The translations under genes and the position numbers were made by a program. Below are positions 1-9,133 of a stretch of DNA of 36,139 nucleotides, one piece after another. Each line of letters starts with the position of its first letter. The first letter of the stretch is position 1. The notes under the pieces were generated by a model, which did not search any database, was not told the origin of the DNA, and saw only the letters and a program-made list of their open reading frames with translations. Source of the DNA: Flavobacteriaceae bacterium (lineage in GTDB: Bacteria > Bacteroidota > Bacteroidia > Flavobacteriales > Flavobacteriaceae); contig CANGCT010000020.1 of the NCBI GenBank assembly GCA_947452415.1, positions 1 through 36,139 of the forward strand, in the 5' to 3' direction.

Positions 1-123
1 AGGTTTAATGAAAGCTTGACGTGCACGCAACTGACGAACAGTTCCTGTTTTATCAAATTTTCTTTTATAGCGCTTTAATGCTCTATCGATATTTTCTCCG
101 TCTTTAATTGGTATAATTAACAT
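1..123 (-). CDS. rpsU: 30S ribosomal protein bS21 (partial, runs off left edge)
   Basis: Reverse complement translates MLIIPIKDGENIDRALKRYKRKFDKTGTVRQLRARQAFIKP..., typical bS21; preceded by a strong SD. Confidence 0.93.
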   Translation of the reverse strand, partial: MLIIPIKDGENIDRALKRYKRKFDKTGTVRQLRARQAFIKP

Positions 124-130
124 AATATAG

Positions 131-139
131 ACACCTCCT
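131..139 (-). promoter_or_regulatory. Strong Shine-Dalgarno (GAGGAGGTG) upstream of rpsU
   Basis: Minus strand reads GAGAGGAGGTGTCTATATTATG; about 10 nt between AGGAGG and the ATG. Confidence 0.85.
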
Positions 140-152
140 CTCGTTAAGGTTG

Positions 153-160
153 CAAAAGTA
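153..160 (-). promoter_or_regulatory. Bacteroidota-type -7 element (TACTTTTG) for rpsU
   Basis: Minus strand TACTTTTG matches the TAnnTTTG consensus, about 30 bp upstream of the start codon. Confidence 0.5.
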
Positions 161-166
161 ATAATT

Positions 167-200
167 AATTATGAATTATGAATTAAAAATTAAAAATTTA
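167..200. repeat. 7-bp microsatellite (AATTATG/AATTAAA) at the 3' end of the acyl-CoA dehydrogenase gene
   Basis: aattatg aattatg aattaaa aattaaa aattta; on the minus strand TAA recurs every 7 bp. Confidence 0.8.
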
Positions 201-1367
201 TTTCACTGCCGGCTTGTAATCTTGTTTATCAATTATCATTTTGGATAATATCTCTTTCAAAATTTCGGAAGTTCCTCCACCAATTGGCCCTAGTCGGCTA
301 TCTCTTAATAAACGCGCTAATGGATATTCTTCCATATAACCATAACCACCTAGCATTTGAAGACAACTATAAATGGTTTCGTCCGATACTTTGGTAGATT
401 TTAATTTGGCCATAGTGGCTTCTTTCACTACATATTCTCCTTTATTTAATCGGGCAACAGCCGAATAATTAAATATTTTGCAATGCTCTACATCCGTAGC
501 ATGTTCTACCATAGTATGTCTTAGTGCTTGAAACTTGTTGATTGTAGTTCCGAATGCTTCTCGTTGTGACATGTAATCAATCGTATAATCTATTGCATAT
601 TCGGCTCTTGCATGCGCATTGATTGCCATAATTAAACGCTCTAAAGCAAAATGCTGCATGATATACGGAAAGCCTTTTCCTTCTTCACCCATTAAATTTT
701 CTTCTGGAATTTCAACATTGTCAAATGCAATTTCTGCAGTATCGGAGGCTCTCCAACCTAATTTATCTAACTTAGTAGCAGAAATTCCTTTCAAATTGGT
801 ATCCATCAAGAAAATACTGATTCCTTTATTTCCAAGTTCCGGACTTGTTTTGGCAGCCACTACATAATAATCGGCATAAATACCGTTGGTAATAAATGTT
901 TTAGACCCATTAATTACATATTTATTTCCAATTTTCACAGCCGTTGTTCGCATGCCTGCAACATCACTTCCGCCAAAAGGCTCGGTAATACACAATGCAC
1001 CTATTTTCTCGCCTGAAATACTTGGCGCTAAATAATCTTGTTTAATACGTTCGTCGCCTTCGGCATTTAGATGCGTCATTGCCAAATAAGCATGTGCCCA
1101 CATAGCAGCAGCAAAACCCGAGGATTTAATTTTTTGAAGTTCTTCAAGAAACACTACGGTATAAAATAAATCTAAATTCATTCCTCCATAAGCTTCCGGG
1201 TAAGCGATTCCGAAAAAGCCCATTTCTCCAAATTTCTTCCAAATAAAGCGTTCGATTGTACCTGTTTTTTCCCATTTTTCAATATAAGGTACTACTTCTT
1301 TTTGCAAAAAGTCTTTTAAACTTTTTCTAAATAATTCATGCTCTTCTGTAAAGTATATCGAATTCAT
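198..1367 (-). CDS. Acyl-CoA dehydrogenase family protein
   Basis: Motifs such as ALCITEPFGGSDVAGMRTTA and LQMLGGYGYMEEYPLARLLRDSR. Start placed at MNSIYFTEEHELF because the longer ORF overlaps the next gene. Confidence 0.9.
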   Translation of the reverse strand: MNSIYFTEEHELFRKSLKDFLQKEVVPYIEKWEKTGTIERFIWKKFGEMGFFGIAYPEAYGGMNLDLFYTVVFLEELQKIKSSGFAAAMWAHAYLAMTHLNAEGDERIKQDYLAPSISGEKIGALCITEPFGGSDVAGMRTTAVKIGNKYVINGSKTFITNGIYADYYVVAAKTSPELGNKGISIFLMDTNLKGISATKLDKLGWRASDTAEIAFDNVEIPEENLMGEEGKGFPYIMQHFALERLIMAINAHARAEYAIDYTIDYMSQREAFGTTINKFQALRHTMVEHATDVEHCKIFNYSAVARLNKGEYVVKEATMAKLKSTKVSDETIYSCLQMLGGYGYMEEYPLARLLRDSRLGPIGGGTSEILKEILSKMIIDKQDYKPAVK

Positions 1368-1392
1368 AAATGCTTTTTTATTGTATTTTTTT

Positions 1393-2274
1393 TTAGAATT
1401 CCAAATATAAGGCAATTATTTTTAATTTATCAACAGGAAAACCTTTAATATTTGACAAATCCTCAATTTTAACATCGCCATTCATACTTCTATAAGTTAC
1501 GATATTTTTAGAAATTGGATATTTAAAATAATAAAACTGACCTAATTCTTTGATAGAAGCAGTATTAATATTGATTTTTTTTAGTTTTGGAAGCGATTCT
1601 ACAACAAAATATTTATTCAATTCATCAATAACTTCTGGAGTTAGACCCCACACATCGGTCATTTGATCCATAGAAACATAACCTCCTAAGATTTCTTTTT
1701 GCTTCAATATCCTATCGGATATTGCGTCACCTATTCCAGTAACTTTTATCAAATCTTCTTTCGTGGCTTGGTTGATGTCTAAAATTTTTAAGGTTTCTTT
1801 TTTAGGAAATTCTTTCCATTTGGATTTTGGATAAGAACTTGAGCGTGGATTGTTCACCCAATCTGGAAATTTAAAATTTGGTGCAATAGCTTCCAATAAA
1901 GAATCGGAAATTCCGGTAACTGCTTGAAATTCTTTTGGAGAATTAGCGAATTTTCCTAGTTGTCTAAAAGCATGTAAGCGATTAATTTGCGGAAGAGTCA
2001 TTCCTAATTTATAGGCTTTAAAATCGGAAATAAAATTCGGATTATAAGAATATTCTTTAAATCTTGGATTTAGATTATCTTCTTTAGTACTATCTAATTT
2101 ATTTTGTATGGAAATCCAATGCTGTTCTTGGGCGGAGGGTTGGTGTGGCGTATTAAAATCCATAAAACAATAAACCAACTGCAATGCTATTATTATAAAG
2201 AACAAAACTAGAATTCCTTTTCGCTGGTCTTTCGAAAAATTAAATAGGCTTTTTATATTGAAAGAAGATTCCAA
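1393..2274 (-). CDS. Helix-hairpin-helix (ComEA-like) domain protein, membrane anchored
   Basis: N-terminal TM segment; HhH-type segments 'LDINQATKEDLIKVTGIGDAISDRILKQKEILGGY' and 'ININTASIKELGQF'. Confidence 0.8.
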   Translation of the reverse strand: MESSFNIKSLFNFSKDQRKGILVLFFIIIALQLVYCFMDFNTPHQPSAQEQHWISIQNKLDSTKEDNLNPRFKEYSYNPNFISDFKAYKLGMTLPQINRLHAFRQLGKFANSPKEFQAVTGISDSLLEAIAPNFKFPDWVNNPRSSSYPKSKWKEFPKKETLKILDINQATKEDLIKVTGIGDAISDRILKQKEILGGYVSMDQMTDVWGLTPEVIDELNKYFVVESLPKLKKININTASIKELGQFYYFKYPISKNIVTYRSMNGDVKIEDLSNIKGFPVDKLKIIALYLEF

Positions 2275-2277
2275 AAT

Positions 2278-2499
2278 TTACAAATCAAATACGGAGGTTC
2301 GTTTGGAGCGAACCAAATCTTTTAACTTTATCCAAAAAGCCAAGGTTAAATAAAATCCGAAGCCCAACCCTACGGTTACAAAGGAAATGTAGATAAAAAA
2401 CAAACGAACGTTGGTGGCTCGCATCCCTAATTTGTCGGCCAAGCGCGAGGACACATGAAATCCATGTTTTTCAAAAAAGTAACGAATATTAGTAATCAT
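2278..2499 (-). CDS. PspC-domain-like small membrane protein
   Basis: 73 aa, RLADKLGMRATNVRLFFIYISFVTVGLGFGFYLTLAFWI resembles a PspC domain; TAATG overlap with upstream gene. Confidence 0.65.
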   Translation of the reverse strand: MITNIRYFFEKHGFHVSSRLADKLGMRATNVRLFFIYISFVTVGLGFGFYLTLAFWIKLKDLVRSKRTSVFDL

Positions 2500-3770
2500 T
2501 ATTTATTTTTTAAAAGTTCTAACCCAATAGCACATTGCAAACATTTTTGAGCATTGCAATATTCGTTCTTGAGTTGTAATAAAGACTGCGATTCGAAGGC
2601 ATTTTTAGATTTAATACCAAATGTAGTAAACTTTTCTATTATGCTATTTTTCTCGGCAGGAATATTAGAAAGTAATTCTATTATAGCCTCTACATTTTCT
2701 TTTCCTTGGCTTTGAGCATAGGCAAATTGAATGGGGATAATCGTATTGATGATCACTAAATCTATAAAGGATTTGGACAGCAACTTTTCTTTTTTAGGAC
2801 TGGGTTTATCAAAATTATAATGCGTTTTCCAATAATCGCTTACAGACAATTCAAAAATAGCATAAATATCTTGCGGTTTTTTGGCTGCAATTATTTTAGA
2901 AAATAAATTCCGTTGCAAATGATATAGCATTGCTAATTGCGCCAATCTTATGGTTGGAAAATTATCTGGTCGGTGTTGAAAAAACTGAACCGATTCAAGA
3001 ATTGGCTTCTTCAATTTGTATTTTAAGGCTATATAATCGTACCAAGATTTTAGTTCCTTTGGGTAGGTATCTTCCACATCATCGGGAATCATATCGGCTT
3101 GACCGAAAAGTAAGGCTTCTAGATACATCGTTTCTAGGGCTTCTTTTCGTATCAAAGAAAAAGTGATGGACTTGGCGATTTTTAAAAAGATTTCTCCGTT
3201 AGTATTCAAACCAAAGTTTTTGGCTAACATGCAAAACAAAACTGCTTCCCAATCGTTATCGGTTTCCTCAAGCAACTGTTGAATTGGTTTTGCTTTTCGT
3301 TCGAGTCGTTCTAAAAACAAGCGCTCTTGCCAATTTAAAAACACTAAAGGTTCTACTTCCTCAATTTGGTTCTCACAAAATAACCATGATTTTTTAGTAA
3401 CCAATTCCTGATACCGATGGAGTGCATCTTTAGAAACATAATTTTTCAGTTCTAAAACCGGAATTTCGGTATTGTCTTTTCTGAAAACTGGCGCATCGTT
3501 TTCCCAAACTACATGGAGGATTACGTTATTATAATTAGCATCTTTTTCGTGCTGGTGCAAATACCAATCGGAGGATTTGAGATGGATTTCAATAGTCCCA
3601 GCCCATTTTTGATTATCCAAAATTAATTGCGCATTAAAAAAATCAGGGCCTTCTTTTTGCAAATAATTACCAGAGTGAATAATGGTTAAACTTTCCCCTT
3701 GCGTGGTTTTTAGATTATAGAAATCGTACTTCTTGTATTGCCAAACGTAATGAATAAAATCTTCCTTCAT
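2499..3770 (-). CDS. DUF2851 family protein
   Basis: Start MKEDFIHYVWQYKKYDFYNLKTTQGESLTIIHSGNYLQKEGPDFFNAQLIL matches recall of DUF2851. Annotated ORF start (3839) lies inside a terminator hairpin, so start moved to 3770. Confidence 0.8.
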   Translation of the reverse strand: MKEDFIHYVWQYKKYDFYNLKTTQGESLTIIHSGNYLQKEGPDFFNAQLILDNQKWAGTIEIHLKSSDWYLHQHEKDANYNNVILHVVWENDAPVFRKDNTEIPVLELKNYVSKDALHRYQELVTKKSWLFCENQIEEVEPLVFLNWQERLFLERLERKAKPIQQLLEETDNDWEAVLFCMLAKNFGLNTNGEIFLKIAKSITFSLIRKEALETMYLEALLFGQADMIPDDVEDTYPKELKSWYDYIALKYKLKKPILESVQFFQHRPDNFPTIRLAQLAMLYHLQRNLFSKIIAAKKPQDIYAIFELSVSDYWKTHYNFDKPSPKKEKLLSKSFIDLVIINTIIPIQFAYAQSQGKENVEAIIELLSNIPAEKNSIIEKFTTFGIKSKNAFESQSLLQLKNEYCNAQKCLQCAIGLELLKNK

Positions 3771-3810
3771 GAATTTTTGATAAAAGCTTTCAAGTACTAA
3801 TATACAAAAA

Positions 3811-3848
3811 AAGAGGATTTTGAACAAATAAATTTTCAAAATCCTCTT
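3811..3848 (-). terminator. Intrinsic terminator hairpin downstream of the CBS/cysteine synthase gene
   Basis: aagaggattttgaa-caaataaa-ttttcaaaatcctctt inverted repeat. Confidence 0.7.
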
Positions 3849-3868
3849 ATGAATTGTTTTTTAATTTT

Positions 3869-5230
3869 CTATTTAATAGAACCGATTATATCGTATTTGG
3901 TAATAATGTGGTGTTTTCCATTCCCTAAATCCACTAGAACCGCTTGGTTGTCTTTGGTGAATAATTTAGAAACTTCTTCGATGGCAGTTCCTAATTTTAT
4001 TATAGGATAGGCTTTACCCATTATTTCACGTATTGGTTTATCGGCTACATTTTTATCAGAAACATAACTTTGAAAAAGATCTGATTCGTCTACCGAACCA
4101 ACAAATCCAGTGATATCGATTACTGGAATTTGAGAAATTTTGTATTTACGCATACGATCAATTGCATGTGAAACCAATTCTTCTGTTCTAACAATTACTA
4201 AAGGTTTGTCTAGATGGTCTTTAATTACGTCTTCGGCTTTGGTGATGTCTTCATCTAAAAATCCTCTTTCACGCATCCAATCGTCGTTGAACATTTTACC
4301 CACATAACGACTTCCTGAATCGTGGAATAAAACTACTACTACATCGTCTTTAGTGAAATGTTCTTTAAGTTGGTGCAATCCTTTTACACAAGAGCCTGCA
4401 GAGTTTCCAACAAAAATTCCTTCTTCTAAAGCGATTTTACGAGTATACACTGCAGCATCTTTATCGGTTACTTTTGTAAAGCCATCTATTAAAGAAAAGT
4501 CAACGTTTTTTGGAAGAATGTCTTCCCCAATTCCTTCGGTAATGTAGGAATAGATTTCGTTTTCATCAAAAATTCCAGTTTCGTGGTATTTTTTAAAAAC
4601 CGAACCGTAGGTATCAATTCCCCAAATTTTAATATTTGGATTTTTTTCTTTTAAATATTTTCCTATTCCAGAGATGGTGCCTCCAGTTCCAACACCTACT
4701 ACAAAATGGGTAATTTTACCATCGGTTTGTTCCCAAATTTCTGGACCGGTTTGTTCGTAATGGGCTATGGCATTACTTGGATTATCGTATTGGTTTACGT
4801 ACCAAGAATTTGGTATTTCAGTACCTAATCTTTTGGAAACCGAATAATACGAACGTGGATCCGTTGGTTCTACATCGGTTGGGCATACAATAACTTTTGC
4901 TCCAACTGCACGAAGAATATCCATTTTTTCTTTAGACTGCTTATCCGTTATTACAAAAATACATTTGTAACCTTTAACAATAGCAGCTAGAGCTAGGCCC
5001 ATTCCTGTATTTCCAGAAGTTCCTTCAATGATGGTTCCGCCTGGTTGTAAACGACCGTCGGCTTCGGCATCTTCTACCATTTTTAGAGCCATACGGTCTT
5101 TGGTAGAGTTTCCTGGATTGAAGGTTTCTACTTTAGCAAGAACTAAAGCATCAATTCCTTCTACTACTTTGTTTAGTTTTACTAAAGGTGTATTGCCTAT
5201 AGTTCCTAATATATTTTCAGAATAATTCAT
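3869..5230 (-). CDS. PLP-dependent cysteine synthase/cystathionine beta-synthase with C-terminal CBS domains
   Basis: NTPLVKLNKV, NPGNSTKDRMA, EGTSGNTGMGLA, GVGTGGTISG motifs, then CBS-type C-terminus. Confidence 0.9.
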   Translation of the reverse strand: MNYSENILGTIGNTPLVKLNKVVEGIDALVLAKVETFNPGNSTKDRMALKMVEDAEADGRLQPGGTIIEGTSGNTGMGLALAAIVKGYKCIFVITDKQSKEKMDILRAVGAKVIVCPTDVEPTDPRSYYSVSKRLGTEIPNSWYVNQYDNPSNAIAHYEQTGPEIWEQTDGKITHFVVGVGTGGTISGIGKYLKEKNPNIKIWGIDTYGSVFKKYHETGIFDENEIYSYITEGIGEDILPKNVDFSLIDGFTKVTDKDAAVYTRKIALEEGIFVGNSAGSCVKGLHQLKEHFTKDDVVVVLFHDSGSRYVGKMFNDDWMRERGFLDEDITKAEDVIKDHLDKPLVIVRTEELVSHAIDRMRKYKISQIPVIDITGFVGSVDESDLFQSYVSDKNVADKPIREIMGKAYPIIKLGTAIEEVSKLFTKDNQAVLVDLGNGKHHIITKYDIIGSIK

Positions 5231-5310
5231 TTTTGTTTGTTTGTGATTGCAAAGATATTGATAAATAAATGGTCTTGCAAACTACTGATTTCATAACAAT
5301 AGCCTGCCGT

Positions 5311-5373
5311 TTAACCCTGATGGAAGTGGCATCCTTTTTCTTGCCAAAGAAAAAGATAGAACGGACAGCAGGA
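5311..5373. ncRNA. Copy A of dispersed hairpin element
   Basis: CCCTGATGGAAGTGGCATCCTTTTTC...GAAAAAGATAGAACGGACAGCAGG; matches copies B and C in layout. Confidence 0.5.
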
Positions 5374-5419
5374 ATTGCGTGTACTTAAATGCCTAAAGTT
5401 TATGTTTCTAATAAAAAAA

Positions 5420-7366
5420 TTATTGGAAGAAATTCCATACCAATCCGAAACGCACCATAAAATCGTGGTAGGGCAAATTGGGTGCGGAGTAGTATTTATT
5501 GCCTGAAAAAGCAGAGTTGAAATGCTCGGCTTTGAGGTAAATTCGGGTTTGTTTTACACGGGCATTTACAAAGAAATCTAGCATTGGGAATTCGCCAATT
5601 TGTTTGTTTTTTTGGACAAAAAACTCCGCTAGAATTGGGTTGTAATCGTCGGCGTAGTATTTGGTAAAGTAATTGATGGTTATTCCTGTTTGCAAAAACA
5701 TGGCGCGTTTGAACACATAATCGGAAAAATAAAGTGTGTTGCGCAAGGTTAGTTGCGGCACATTTAGAATAGCGTTTGTTTGTGAAACTTTTTGGTATAA
5801 AAAGGTGTTATCAAGCCCCCATTTACGGTATTTAAATTCACGTGCAACTTTTAGCGAAATGTAGTTGATGGTGCCAGAATATTGGTGAGTAGTAACCAAT
5901 TGAAAATTAGCTTGTTGGATAGTATCTTGGAAATAAAGATGGTCGTTGAGCGTGGTCAACTGCAACGAAGCATTAACCCATTGGGTTGTAGCATTCACCA
6001 CCAAATTATTGATTTTCTCGTTTTTAAAACTTTTGAACCAATTGTAATTATCGTAAGAACTTTGGTTTAGTATGTAGTTGTGATTGGGCAACTTACTAAT
6101 GTTTTGGTATTGAAAAGTAATGTTGTTTTTAGGGTTGATGGTGTAAGTTAAGCGCGCATCTAAATTACGAAGGGGTTGCGTTGAAATAGAATTAGACAAA
6201 ATTACGGTTCCATTTATTTTGTTTTTTCGGTAATCGTATTGACCACCTATGGTGTTTATCACTGCTTGAATTTGGCTAGGAATTATTGTAGTACCCATAG
6301 TTTTTTCGCTTCCTATAAAATATTTGTAAATGAAATTTTCAGCAAAAAACTGAAATTTACCAAGGGTTTTATTTTCATAAACAGCACCCACTTTGTTATA
6401 GAATCTATCGTACATAGTTTGGTCTATAATATTTAATGGTATGGAAGAAGTTCCAAATCGTTGGAAAGCAGTTCCTGTTGTTCCTATTGTGGAAGTAAGG
6501 GTTGCCTGATTGAATTCGAAAAATTTATGTTCATAGTTTAATTGGTGCACAATGTATAGATTGTTTTCGTGGTCTTTAGCGTTAACGCGAAGGGTTTGAT
6601 CTACAAAGAAGCGCTTTCCTTTAAAGAATGATTTAGCATCGGTTAAATAGACTTGTAAGCGGGGTCTATTTTTATAAAGTGGATCTTTATCTTCAAAAAA
6701 TTCTGGTTGCGTAAGTCCACCGTTTTCACCATTCAATAAATCTTGACCGGTATAATGAAAATTCATGGAATATCGTTTATCCATAGTGTAATAACTTGCT
6801 GTAAAACGGAAATTACCATTGCTGGATAATTGGTTGATGTACTTCCCTAGAGATCGTAATCCTTTAAAAGCGATAGAAAAATTGAAATTTTTAGCCGTAT
6901 TTAAAGTAACTAAGGCGTCTACGTTTTGACCTTGTTCCATTACGGTTTTAAAATAGAGTTCGGTTAATGGTGTTGCTACCGAATAGTATTTTATATCCTC
7001 TACCTCTAGATAATTCATTTGTTTGGCTTTAAAACCAAATTCTGGAAATGGGGAGAATTTATTTAAACCAAAGTTTAAGGTAGTGTAGGTTTGCCCTTCG
7101 TTAGGGAATGGCATTAAGCCAAACATATCTCTACGAAGATAGTTGTAATCGTATTCTTTTTTTATGGATAAGGTAGTATCTAAAATGATAGTATCTCGCT
7201 GTATAGAAATAATCTTGTAGGAAGTAATTGGAGCTTTTTGTGCTTTTTCTTTGGCTCTTTGTTCTGGTGTTTTTACTAAACTTTTAGTAACTGCTGGCTT
7301 TCCTTTTTCTTGAGAAAAAGAAAAAAAAGTGGTAAAAAGGAAAAGGAAAATATATAATTGTCGCAT
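5420..7366 (-). CDS. Putative outer-membrane porin (Bacteroidota putative-porin family)
   Basis: Signal peptide, YDYNYLRRDMFGLMPFPNEGQTYTTLNFG N-terminus, alternating beta-barrel pattern, C-terminal aromatic residue. Confidence 0.7.
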   Translation of the reverse strand: MRQLYIFLFLFTTFFSFSQEKGKPAVTKSLVKTPEQRAKEKAQKAPITSYKIISIQRDTIILDTTLSIKKEYDYNYLRRDMFGLMPFPNEGQTYTTLNFGLNKFSPFPEFGFKAKQMNYLEVEDIKYYSVATPLTELYFKTVMEQGQNVDALVTLNTAKNFNFSIAFKGLRSLGKYINQLSSNGNFRFTASYYTMDKRYSMNFHYTGQDLLNGENGGLTQPEFFEDKDPLYKNRPRLQVYLTDAKSFFKGKRFFVDQTLRVNAKDHENNLYIVHQLNYEHKFFEFNQATLTSTIGTTGTAFQRFGTSSIPLNIIDQTMYDRFYNKVGAVYENKTLGKFQFFAENFIYKYFIGSEKTMGTTIIPSQIQAVINTIGGQYDYRKNKINGTVILSNSISTQPLRNLDARLTYTINPKNNITFQYQNISKLPNHNYILNQSSYDNYNWFKSFKNEKINNLVVNATTQWVNASLQLTTLNDHLYFQDTIQQANFQLVTTHQYSGTINYISLKVAREFKYRKWGLDNTFLYQKVSQTNAILNVPQLTLRNTLYFSDYVFKRAMFLQTGITINYFTKYYADDYNPILAEFFVQKNKQIGEFPMLDFFVNARVKQTRIYLKAEHFNSAFSGNKYYSAPNLPYHDFMVRFGLVWNFFQ

Positions 7367-7432
7367 ATTAAATGGAAAGCAACAAAAATAAGGAAATGTT
7401 TATAAACTAAATCATAAATATAATTTAAAAAA

Positions 7433-7458
7433 AAAGACCGCCATAAAGGCGGTCTTTA
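7433..7458 (-). terminator. Intrinsic terminator after susD-like gene
   Basis: aaagaccgcc-ataa-aggcggtctttaat hairpin with A/T tracts on both sides. Confidence 0.85.
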
Positions 7459-7473
7459 ATAAACGAAATAAAT

Positions 7474-9123
7474 TTATTGTAACCAAAAAGGTGTAAATTG
7501 ATTTTTAACAAATATCTGAGACAAACTAACATTTGGAACATTAGCTGAATTGTTAGAATATTCTGAAGCTGGGTATAATAATCTATATGGACTGTTTGGC
7601 TGAGAAGCATTAGTAGATAATGGATTATTTGGAAATCCTGTTCTTAATTTATCTAAAAATGGTTCCATACCATTGATACCACTAACTGCTAACCATTTTT
7701 GAGTTAATATAACTTGAAGCTTATCAGGAGTACCAGCCCAACCTAGACCTAATTTATTTCCAACACCAGTTGAACCAGTTCCAAGATAGGTTGCTGCAGT
7801 GGTAGAAAGTGGTAGAGGAGTGTAATTGGTTAATGGCAAAACAAAAAAGTCAAAAGATGCTGAAACAGCACTGTCAAATAATGTATGTGGATCACCAAAA
7901 CCTAAATCAACACCACCATTAAAATTATTAATAGCTTGCTGGCTTCTATATTCCGCTTCGGCTTGCAAAAACAAACTTTCAGCTTTAGTCATTAAGAATC
8001 CTGGTTTAGACTCTGCATTTTCAAAAGCATCAATTGCACTAAGTCCAGTAAATCCCGTTAAGCCTGAACCAACTAAAGAAGGTGTAGGCATTGTAGAAAC
8101 GCCTTGATCTATACCGATAATATTTCCACTAGAATTAGCAATAAACATTTTACCTCTTCTAGGATCTTTTGCTGTACCACCAGTATTAACGATACCACCT
8201 GGTTGATTAACATTAGCCATTAATACTTTAGCTACATAACTAGATGCACAAGCTAGTCTTGCAGAATAACTTCCATAAGTAGCACCTCCAGCATTAGGAT
8301 CATAAATTTTTGAATAGTATAATGAGAAAGGGTTATATTGTGATTCAGTTGAATTATTATACCCAGGATTAACTTTCACGTCACTATCCACAAATTCAGC
8401 ACCAGAAAGAAGTGCTAAATATTGTTCTCTTAATGCAATTGAAGTTGGATCGGTTACATTAGATAAACGTAAACACATTTTTAATTCAATAGTATTAGCA
8501 AATTTAACCCATGAAGTTAAATCACCATTAAAAACAATGTCTTCAGCACCAACGGAAGAAGCATTCACACTACCACCACCATTTAACATAGCTTTAGCAG
8601 ACTCTAATTGATTAAACAAATCAGCATAGATTGCTTTATCGTTATCATAACTAGGATGTTGAATATCAACATTAAAAGACTTGCTATAAGGAGCATTACC
8701 ATATAAGGCAACTATATATTCCATATAGTAACTTTTCATAATTTTTGCAATAGCAACATGATTATCATAAACTCCTGAATCGTTCGGATATACAATCATA
8801 TTGTTAAAATTAGCCATTCCAGTATAAAGTCCATTCCAAATACCTTGTCTAGTAGAAGTTGTGAAGTTCATAGTAAACTCAGTACTATAAGGCTGAGTAT
8901 AATAAGCGGTATTACCGCTCCAATAATTAGTCATTAAGTTACCATACTCATTCATTGTTACTGCTTGAGTAATAAAAGTAGTTGACAAAGCGTTCGCCAA
9001 TAATGCAGGCGGAATAATACTAGATGTATGTGGGTAATTATTAGATGAATTTACATCCAGATAATCGTTACATGACGACAAAGTCAATGTAAAAGCAATC
9101 ATCAAATAGAATATCTTTTTCAT
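7474..9123 (-). CDS. SusD/RagB-family lipoprotein
   Basis: Lipoprotein signal (LTLSSCNDYLDVN), SusD-like helical content, adjacent to SusC. Confidence 0.9.
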   Translation of the reverse strand: MKKIFYLMIAFTLTLSSCNDYLDVNSSNNYPHTSSIIPPALLANALSTTFITQAVTMNEYGNLMTNYWSGNTAYYTQPYSTEFTMNFTTSTRQGIWNGLYTGMANFNNMIVYPNDSGVYDNHVAIAKIMKSYYMEYIVALYGNAPYSKSFNVDIQHPSYDNDKAIYADLFNQLESAKAMLNGGGSVNASSVGAEDIVFNGDLTSWVKFANTIELKMCLRLSNVTDPTSIALREQYLALLSGAEFVDSDVKVNPGYNNSTESQYNPFSLYYSKIYDPNAGGATYGSYSARLACASSYVAKVLMANVNQPGGIVNTGGTAKDPRRGKMFIANSSGNIIGIDQGVSTMPTPSLVGSGLTGFTGLSAIDAFENAESKPGFLMTKAESLFLQAEAEYRSQQAINNFNGGVDLGFGDPHTLFDSAVSASFDFFVLPLTNYTPLPLSTTAATYLGTGSTGVGNKLGLGWAGTPDKLQVILTQKWLAVSGINGMEPFLDKLRTGFPNNPLSTNASQPNSPYRLLYPASEYSNNSANVPNVSLSQIFVKNQFTPFWLQ

Positions 9124-9133
9124 ATTTATTAAA

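Noticed and set aside
7425-7610. 61-aa minus-strand ORF at the susD 3' end
   Set aside because: Out of frame with SusD and running through a terminator hairpin
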